DNA from: Costus lasius
Lineage: Eukaryota > Streptophyta > Magnoliopsida > Zingiberales > Costaceae
Direction of reading: 5' to 3'
Assembly: GCA_027563935.2 (NCBI GenBank)
Contig: CM050449.1
Coordinates: forward strand, 86,707,178-86,771,177
Length of the DNA: 64,000 bases
A model generated the notes under the pieces. That model was given only the letters and a program-made list of their open reading frames with translations. It was not told the origin of the DNA and ran no database searches. A program made the position numbers and the translations under genes. Position 1 is the first letter of the stretch. Each line of letters starts with the position of its first letter. This document shows positions 57,107-64,000 of the stretch, piece by piece.

Positions 57107-58701
57107 TGTTGGTGTATATGCCCTAGGACCTATGGCTGGTCCGATATGTATCACGTTTGTTTGTGATATTCCACATATCCTGGCACTGTCATTGTTGTGC
57201 ATTTGGTACATCTGCGTCATATGTACATTTGCATAAATAATGTCCTTGGAGATAGGATTTATCTAGTCTCAGAGATTGTTCTCGGTTGAATACCATAGTA
57301 GATATGGGACAACTATGGTGCACGTAAAACTGGTATATGTGCTAGTTGAGCATGCGTTGCTAATGCAAGTATATGGGTATATTAAGAGTGATATATATTG
57401 GATTGACCCGCCGTGAGGTTTTAACTTGGTGTCTCAAGTTAAATCTCATAGTGATGGAGATACATTTGTCCTTGACTTGAGGTGATTGATATCTCTATAT
57501 AGTAAGTGGTGCACTCTGATACAACCTAATGCTTCGCCATAGTAGGGGAGTCATAACGGTTGTTATTGGGTGTATCATGAGCCATATGAGAGGTTCTATG
57601 AGTGAATAGAGGATTTGCCCCTTTATTAATTGGAAGCTTGATATCCTTGGGCACCCCAGATCTGGATGCATGATTGAAAGTGTATGACCATACTCAGGTG
57701 AGAACCTGATTTAGGCATGACCATTAGATTGGGTCAAACAAGTGTGACACACTTGTCCAATCTAGATATCAGTTCGGCAAAAGGACGAAAAGTGTACAGG
57801 TACTTTATCGCAGTTTAGGGGCTGTCGATGGTGATATCTATTCTAATGACTTGGGAGCAATGATGTATTATTAGTTGCCACTCATTGCTTGTGATGACCT
57901 GAGGTTATCACTACCAATGTCTGAAGAATCCACAGGGTTGCACACCTAGACACTCGAGATCTCATACTGACTGGGTAGCCTATGATCAAATCATTTGGTT
58001 GTTTCGGATCTATTTAGGAGTTTGATGCATCGCAGATGCATTTGATGAGTTGGAGATGGTTATATGGAGTTAAGTTACGTTTTGACATCAGTTAACCATG
58101 GTTGACTTCGGGTGACCACATTTGATTCCTATTGACTAGGTTTAGTCGATAGGTCGTGACGTATTTTACGCCGAATTTATTCGGAGTCTTGTCAACTTGA
58201 TTTAAATGTAACTAGAGGGGGGGGGGGGGTGGGTCCATAACTTAAGCGCAATAATGAATATTTATATTTATTTAATAGGAATAAATCTATTAGATTTGTT
58301 CCCGACTTAAGCAGTGGGACCCGTACTCAAACTCTCTATATATAAGGCCCTAGGGCTAGGCACATATATCAATTGGAATCTTCTTTTCTTGCCCAAGCTG
58401 CCTAGAGCTTCTCCTCTTTATGCCTAGCCACCACCCCTAGTAGTGCCATTGCCCTCCTCCCTTGTAGTGGTGGCGCAACCTTGAAGTGGCGACAATAAGC
58501 AAGGGGAAAGGGGTCTTGATCTTCTCTTTAGCACAAGTGGTAGAGCTTCCCTCTCCTTGTTGTTATCACCTTCTCTCCTTTGTGCTTCTTCCTTGAAGAA
58601 GGAGCATATTGAGAAGACTACTCCCCTCTTGGCACATCTTGGAGATTGCGCAAGCAAGAGGATCCCTAGGCATGGATCTCATCTCTCAAGACTAGCACCA
58701 G
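57107..58701 (+). mobile_element. Plus-oriented Copia LTR, left part
   Basis: Starts TGTTGGTGTATATGCC, like the LTR at 4648, and aligns in inverted sense with 54109 downward (CCGATATGTAT, TACATTTGCAT, AATAATGTCC). A run of about 14 G lies at 58217-58230. It is interrupted at 58702 by a solo LTR and continues from 59919. Confidence 0.8.
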
Positions 58702-59918
58702 TGATGTAGGGGCACATCTAAGAAGGTCAACAAGACTCTGGAAACGACCAATCAGATATGGAATAACCACGTGACTATCTTATGGTTGTGATATTTTGGA
58801 CCTATGAGTATGTTGTTGTGATGTTTTGAGACTTGCTTTAAAATTCTGCATTGTAAAACATTACTCTTTTTTCTATCTTATGTTGTTGTTGTGTAGGTAG
58901 GATCTAGCCTAGGATTTAATTTAAAGACTTTGTTTATTTTTGTAGTGAATGTAGTAGGTTACTTAGCCTAGGAATCTTGCACATGTAAGGCACTTACAAG
59001 CACCTACCTCCTCCCCTCCTCCAACTATTTGGCAGCAGCTTGGCAACTTAGCTCATAATCTCGTCAACAAGAAATTTCAGATGAATCAAAGTCAACACTA
59101 TCAAGATCACAGCAGCTCAGCCTCGGCAACAGCAGCTCCATCTCAGCAAGATCATGACCAGCTCAATCCCAGCAAATTCAGATGAATAACTGTAACATCA
59201 AACAAGTCAACACCCAATTCAGGTCAGCAATATTCAGATCCAACTCAAGTCAAGGCGAACCAAGACCAAGCTCACATCCAGTAGACGGCCCAAGTTAGTT
59301 GAAGTTAATGTGCACATCAGCAATCCACTCTCCTTCAGCCAATGGATACAAGTCTTGTCACCTGCATACGCAAAGATTGTCCATCACGCCAATGCCAGCC
59401 CATTCCCACTCAAGCCAACGTTCACCTCAGCACAAAGGAATACCAAGGGTTGCCACTTGAATTAACGTGGGAGGAATATGTTTAAAGCTTGTAATTTTCT
59501 ACACTTTGCACTTAGTTGTTTTCCCTTTGAACTGAAACTTGCGTTAGCATTGTGGTGCGTTGAGCGTTGAGCTTGCTCCCCTAGAGTTGAGCTTGCTCCT
59601 CTACCTGTCCGTACATCATCTTCATAGTCGATCATCCACATCCATCAACATCCACGATTACTATTCCATTGCCGAAGCTGACTCCAAGCAACTTCTTCTC
59701 GGGCTGAAGCTGAAATCGCATTCAAAACATCATTTCCAACCATTGGAGATCTGCTGCCGAAGCTCCCTACCTTGGAACATTAAGAAGGGGTTCGGCCCCC
59801 TTCCTTTAAGTGGGCCTAGGTGCATTCCTCCCAACCTCCTCCCTTAATATTGCGTTTACCGTTACATAGTTAGAGCTACATACCTAAGGGATCTAGGGCA
59901 TATTCTCGTTTTACATCA
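58702..59918 (+). mobile_element. Solo LTR (1217 bp) inserted in the Copia LTR
   Basis: Starts TGATGTAGGGG and ends TTTTACATCA with complementary tips (TGATGTA/TACATCA). It is flanked by an exact 5-bp duplication ACCAG (58697-58701 and 59919-59923). Removing it rejoins the Copia LTR in line with its inverted relative at 52560-52620. No internal region. Strand arbitrary. Confidence 0.85.
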
Positions 59919-60159
59919 ACCAGGCATGGAGGTTGAGTGATCTCGAGGAGCCCGTGTGTGCGTGACTACAGAGGACATTCCCTTGCACGTCTCTACATCA
60001 TCATTGGTGCTCTAAATTTGCAAACAAGGTACTACTCTAATGCAGATACTATAGGTGGGTTTGTCCTTAGTTCCATCCTCTAGGGTTTTATGAGACGATG
60101 CTCGGAAAACATGAGAAGGTCTTGAGACGAGGGAAGTAAAACACGTGTCAGAAAATGAG
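59919..60159 (+). mobile_element. Plus-oriented Copia LTR, right part
   Basis: GATCTCGAGGAGCCCGTGTG, CCCTTGCACGTCTCTACATC and GGTACTACTCTAA match the inverse of 52470-52580. Similarity fades after about 60100. No primer site follows, because the Gypsy LTR begins near 60160. Confidence 0.7.
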
Positions 60160-61306
60160 TGATGTGAAAACCAGGGAGAAACAATGCGGAAGACGACGAT
60201 GAATACGTTTCGGGGCAACACGGATAATGAAGAAACCAACAGCACCGAACTACACAAATGAAACTCACTAACCTCTCTTAGTGAGCGATTTAAGCACAGC
60301 ACAGCAACGAGGCAGCGGACTTAGCGGCGACTCAGCTCGCGCGCCTATGAACCTACGATCACACCAAAGCCCAGGAACCTCCACATCTCCGGCGTACGGA
60401 TGCCCATGGGTAAGGAAATCAAACAAGAACAACACCATGAAATCTAAAAACAGGAGAACCTGACGCACCGGCGGTGCGATTTACTTCTTTGAAATGAAAG
60501 ACTATTACAATTGGTAGGCGAGGAATCGAGACTGAGCCAAGGATCACACACCTTTCTTCACACTCTAACCTCTCCGAAGTGAGCTCCTATCACACAAGAA
60601 AGCTAAGGCACAAGCTACTACTCCAGCTCCCTTTTATAGACCAAGGGAGGGAACACTCACACAACACACATGACTAGGGAATATCACACTACAAGCATGA
60701 TTAGGGAATAACACACCACAAGCATGACTACCTACTCTAACTAACTAAAAGCCGTTAAGATACTACTGGTGCAAGCGGTCAAGATGCTGCTGATGCAGGC
60801 AGTCAAGATGCTGTTGATGTAGGCAGTCCAGATGCTGCTGATGTAAGCGTTAACTAACTAATACCAACTAAAGTAAATGAGGGAATATGAAGCTGGCGCA
60901 TGGGCTAACCTTCTGGGCTGCAACTGGGCCCACTGGGCTACAACTGGGCCATCAAACCATCTTGGAGCATGCGGCAATGAAACAACATAATTTCCTGATG
61001 GTAGGCTGATTCATCACTGTACTAGCTTGTTCTTGGGCCGTGTTGGTCAACTGGTTGCGGTAGCGGTCATTGACTGGGTCTTCAGGCAGCCGGGGTGCCA
61101 AGCACTTGGGCTGCACTACTCCGTGTGGGCTGATGACACCCATGTACCGCTCTGGCGATTGACTTGAGCATTGAGATTGCCTTATCGTGATTGTGTTGGG
61201 CCCCTTTGAACTCTTTAGGGGAGGTGGAACCTTGTCTGGAGGGAAGTCTACATAATAGCCATGTTTCTCTGGTTCTAGAGCTGCCACGGAGGGTCCTCCT
61301 GCATCA
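60160..61306 (-). mobile_element. 3' LTR of minus-strand Gypsy element
   Basis: On the minus strand it starts TGATGCAGGAGG right after a G-rich tract and is taken to end TTTTCACATCA (60160), the first suitable complementary CA end. The left border is therefore tentative. TCTATAAAAG (60640-60631, minus) is a good TATA box. A 30-bp imperfect repeat GCAGTCAAGATGCTGCTGAT occurs three to four times at about 60762-60850. Confidence 0.65.
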
Positions 61307-62270
61307 ATCCCCCCTGGTTTGAAGAGTTCTCCTCCGGAGAACTAAGGGGATGCTCATCGGTGGCGAGGGGCTCCTCCAACGGGTCATGGTTGGGAAGAAG
61401 GTCTGCGACATTGAAGACAGGGTGGATCCCCATGCTCTCCGGTAGATCGAGGACATAGGCGTTGGAGCCTATCGGCTGTAGTACCGCATAGGGCCCCATG
61501 TACCATGCCTGTAGCTTAAAGTGCACCCGATTTGCAACTCGCTTGGGGTGGATACGCACCCTCACTAGATCACCTGCACTAAAGTGGAGTGGCCTACGGT
61601 GTTCGTTGGCCTTCAGAGCATTCTGAGTGTTGCCCAAAAAGATCCTATGCCGAACTTCCTCATGCAAACTTGCGATATGACTGGCAAAGGAAAATGCATG
61701 CTCAGAAAGATGAGACTCTATGGGAAGGTCATGCAAGTCAATAGGTTTTCGTGGTTGTTGTCCAAGGACCACTTGGAAGGGACTTAGACCGGTAGATCGA
61801 TTTACTGCACTATTATACGCGAATTCGGCTATAGGGAGTACAGTGTCCCAACTCTTGGGGTGATCACCAACGAGACAATGGAGCAAGTTACCCAAACTCT
61901 GGTTAACGACCTCAGTTTGGTCGTCAGTTTGGGGGTGATAGGCTGTAGAGAACTTAAGGGTGGTCCCTAATAGTGCCCACAGTGATCGCCAAAAGTGGCT
62001 CACAAAGCGAGTGTCGCTATCGGACACTGTAGAGAGCGGGAGGCCATGGAGGCGAAGTACCTCCCTAATGAACAGATGGGCTACGTGGGACGCATCCGCT
62101 GTCCTAGAACAGGGGATAAAATGGGCCATCTTGGAGAACCTATCCACTATGACATAGATGGAATCGAATCTAGATGCATTGTGGGGCAACCCCAGGATGA
62201 AGTCCATGCTGAGGTCCCTCCATGGACCCTCAAAAACAGGTAGTGGGGTGTACAGACCAGTGTTAGGGGG
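61275..62270 (-). pseudogene. Gypsy integrase, near-intact
   Basis: Frame from 62270 (after a TGA following CGTCQMAKP) through PWRDLSMDFILGLP, VIVDRFSKMAHFIPC, STVSDSDTRFVSHFW with the second catalytic Asp, and KFSTAYHPQTDDQTEVVNQS with the catalytic Glu, then FAYNSAVNRSTGLSPFQVV. The C-terminal GPY/F-type module is present (WYMGPYAVLQPIGSNAYVLD, HPVFNVADLLPNHDP). No chromodomain was recognised. The frame ends 32 bases inside the LTR. Same frame as the RNase H part; one stop separates them. Confidence 0.92.
61307..61317 (-). other. Polypurine tract of minus Gypsy element
   Basis: CCAGGGGGGAT on the minus strand directly before TGATGCAGG, the second-strand primer site. Confidence 0.75.
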
Positions 62271-63284
62271 TCAAGGCTTAGCCATTTGGCAAGTGCCACA
62301 GTGGCGGATAATGCACTCCACATCCTTGCACAAGGACGGCCAAAACAGACGTTCTTCGGCCATCTCAGATGTCTTATCACGTCCATGGTGGCCGGCAACA
62401 CCAACCGCGTGTAACTCTAACAGAAGGTGGTCACAAAGGGAGGACCGGGGAATACACAACCGGTTCCCAAAGAACAAGTAACCCTCACACAACTGGTAAG
62501 GTGACTCAACATCTTTAGACTCGCTCAGGCGAGTATAGATGGCACCAAAATTTGGGCAGCTAGGGTACTCATCTTTAACATAGGCGAAGGTATTGACGCG
62601 GGTACGCATAACACACAAAATGGTCCTTACACGGCTCAGGGCATCCGCTACAACGTTCTCCTTACCTGTGTTATGGTTAATCACAAAAGAATACTGTTGC
62701 AAGTACTCCACCCACTTGGCATGCCGGGCACCCAACTTCTTTTGGGCGCTCAAGAAGGATAAGGCCTGGTGGTCACTATACAGGACAAACTCACGGTGTA
62801 GTAAATAGTGCCTCCACTGCCTTAACGATTGGACAATGACATAGAATTCTTTGTCATATGTGGAGTACCGCTGCCGAACAACATTCAATTTTTCACTAAA
62901 GAAGGCAACCGGGTGGCCTTCTTGGCTCAGAGTTCCTCCGATGCCAGTACCAGAGGCATCACATGCAACTTCAAAGACTTTGTAAAAGTCTGAAAGTTGA
63001 AGAACGGGGGCTGTAGTAATGGCATCCTTAAGGGCGTCAAAGGCACGTTGAGTGGCCGGTGTCCACTCAAAGTCATCTTTCGACAAACGCTGGGTCAATG
63101 GGGTAGCGATGGTGCTAAACCCACAGATGAATCGATGATAGAACCCAGCAAAACCTAAAAGACTGCGAACCTCAGGAACAGTGCGAGGCTCGGGCCAATG
63201 CCAAATGACATCAATCTTGGCGGGGTCAACAGAGAAACCCCGGTCAGACACTATGTACCCTACAAAGTGGACTTGGGTGGCCAT
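62271..63284 (-). pseudogene. Gypsy RT end, RNase H and integrase zinc domain
   Basis: 337 open residues: VHFVGYIVSDRGFSVDPAKI and RSLLGFAGFYHRFICGFSTI (RT thumb/connection), VACDASGTGIGGTLSQEGHP, RYSTYDKEFYVIVQSLRQWR, FVLYSDHQALSFL and NHNTGKENVVADALSR (RNase H), then VAGHHGRDKTSEMAEERLFW and CIIRHCGTCQMAKP (HHCC zinc domain of integrase). Uninterrupted in this part. In family terms this is a standard Gypsy pol. Confidence 0.93.
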
Positions 63285-63955
63285 GAAGGTACACTTCTTC
63301 GTGTTAAGGAAGAGGCGCTTCTTTCAGAGAATCTAAAAAGTAGAGTGAAGATGCTCTAAGTGTTCCTCTCGGGTGCGGCTAAAAATTAGAATGTCGTCAA
63401 AGTAGACGACTAAGTGTTCATCAAGCCAAAGGGCATGACTAACCACTCTTACAGACCATCCTTGGTTTTGAATGCAGTCTTCCATTCATCACCCTCGCGG
63501 ATGCGAACCTGGTGATATCTGTTCCGGAGGTCCAACTTTGAAAACCATGACGAACTCGAAACCAAGTCAAGCATGTCATCAAGACGGGGTATGGGGAACC
63601 GGTACTTGACGGTGATCCTATTAATGGCTCTACTATCTATGCACATGCGCGAAGATACATCCTTCTTGGGAGTGAGTAGGGCGGGGACAACGCATGGGCT
63701 AAGACTCTCACAGATATACCCCTTCGTGAGGAGTTCATCCACTTGACGTTGCAACTCGGCGTGTTAAGTGGGGTTGAGTCTATGGTGGGGCAAGTTTGGG
63801 AGGGGGGCTCCCGGTACTAAGTCTATCGCATGTTGGATCTCCCTTTCTGGAGGGAGCCCATGAGGCAGATCCTCGGGTGAGATGTCACTAAACTCAGACA
63901 AGAGGGGGGCGATGTTGGATGGAGGGTCCGTCTCCGCCTGGGGCGACGGGTCCAC
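63285..63955 (-). pseudogene. Gypsy reverse transcriptase, broken
   Basis: 63955-63764 gives the entry ([20 protein letters not shown]). A TAA stop follows. 63754-63449 gives [56 protein letters not shown] and TAFKTKDG, then TAA. A shifted continuation has WLVMPFGLM, then jumps directly to LVVYFDDILIFSRTREEHLE with the YFDD box, so about 20 residues between these blocks are deleted. Protease and Gag lie beyond the right edge. Confidence 0.9.
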
Positions 63956-64000
63956 CGCCTAACGCAATATCAGGGCATAGACCACCTTGGTCTCACTAGC
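63956..64000 (-). other. Window edge inside Gypsy pol
   Basis: Element continues out of the window to the right. 5' LTR, primer site, Gag and protease are not visible. Confidence 0.7.

Noticed and set aside
60012..60468. Open frames near the left end of the Gypsy LTR
   Set aside because: They cross LTR and Copia LTR borders and carry no motifs.

Overview
The window is nuclear DNA of a flowering plant, most likely a monocot. The two clear host genes are GC-rich and intronless in their coding parts, and they sit in AT-rich intergenic DNA full of LTR retrotransposons. No species can be named from the sequence alone. The host genes are a WAG/PINOID-type AGC protein kinase (23189-24685, minus) and an ALOG (LSH/G1-like) developmental regulator (38949-39578, minus). 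No rRNA, tRNA or CRISPR array was recognised. Almost everything else is transposable elements, many nested inside one another.

Layout. 1-4325 is unassigned repeat-like DNA with a striking array of about 15 hairpin-forming 41-bp units (2565-3175). 4326-14961 is a Gypsy-type solo LTR split by a complete 9.2-kb Copia element (4648-13844, 2.2-kb LTRs about 99% identical, 5-bp target duplication AAGCC, decayed gag/pol). 15000-16352 is a minus-strand Copia gag/protease remnant, followed by a 35-bp tandem repeat. 18997-20471 is a second solo LTR (duplication TGCAC). 20941-21945 holds an AT-rich MITE-like segment and a cluster of ATTACACGAT palindromes. The kinase follows. 28241-30437 is a 5'-truncated L1-type LINE with a target duplication. 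30790-35005 is a plus-strand Gypsy element, broken by frameshifts and truncated, ending at an 84-bp-arm inverted repeat. The ALOG gene follows with an inferred 5'UTR intron.

43435-52349 is an Athila-like Gypsy element (LTR, decayed tRNA-Asp primer site, gag). A 6.1-kb PIF/Harbinger transposon (45389-51487, TTA target duplication) has inserted inside its gag frame. The Harbinger element carries a DDE transposase with a few stops, an apparently intact Myb/SANT-like second protein, and what looks like a captured first coding exon of a prohibitin gene.

52350-60159 holds related Copia elements in opposite orientations: a gag-only minus copy with a hAT-type MITE in its leader, abutting a plus LTR that is itself interrupted by a solo LTR with target duplication ACCAG. 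60160-64000 is a minus-strand Gypsy element (LTR, integrase, RNase H, RT) running off the right edge.

The most unusual signals are: (1) three short stem-loops with different stems but the same CCTC loop in the Copia 5' leader, recurring in the other Copia family with a compensatory stem change; (2) the tandem hairpin array whose two arms change together; (3) the prohibitin fragment inside the Harbinger element; and (4) a Copia element with young LTRs but a thoroughly decayed pol, which implies mobilisation in trans.
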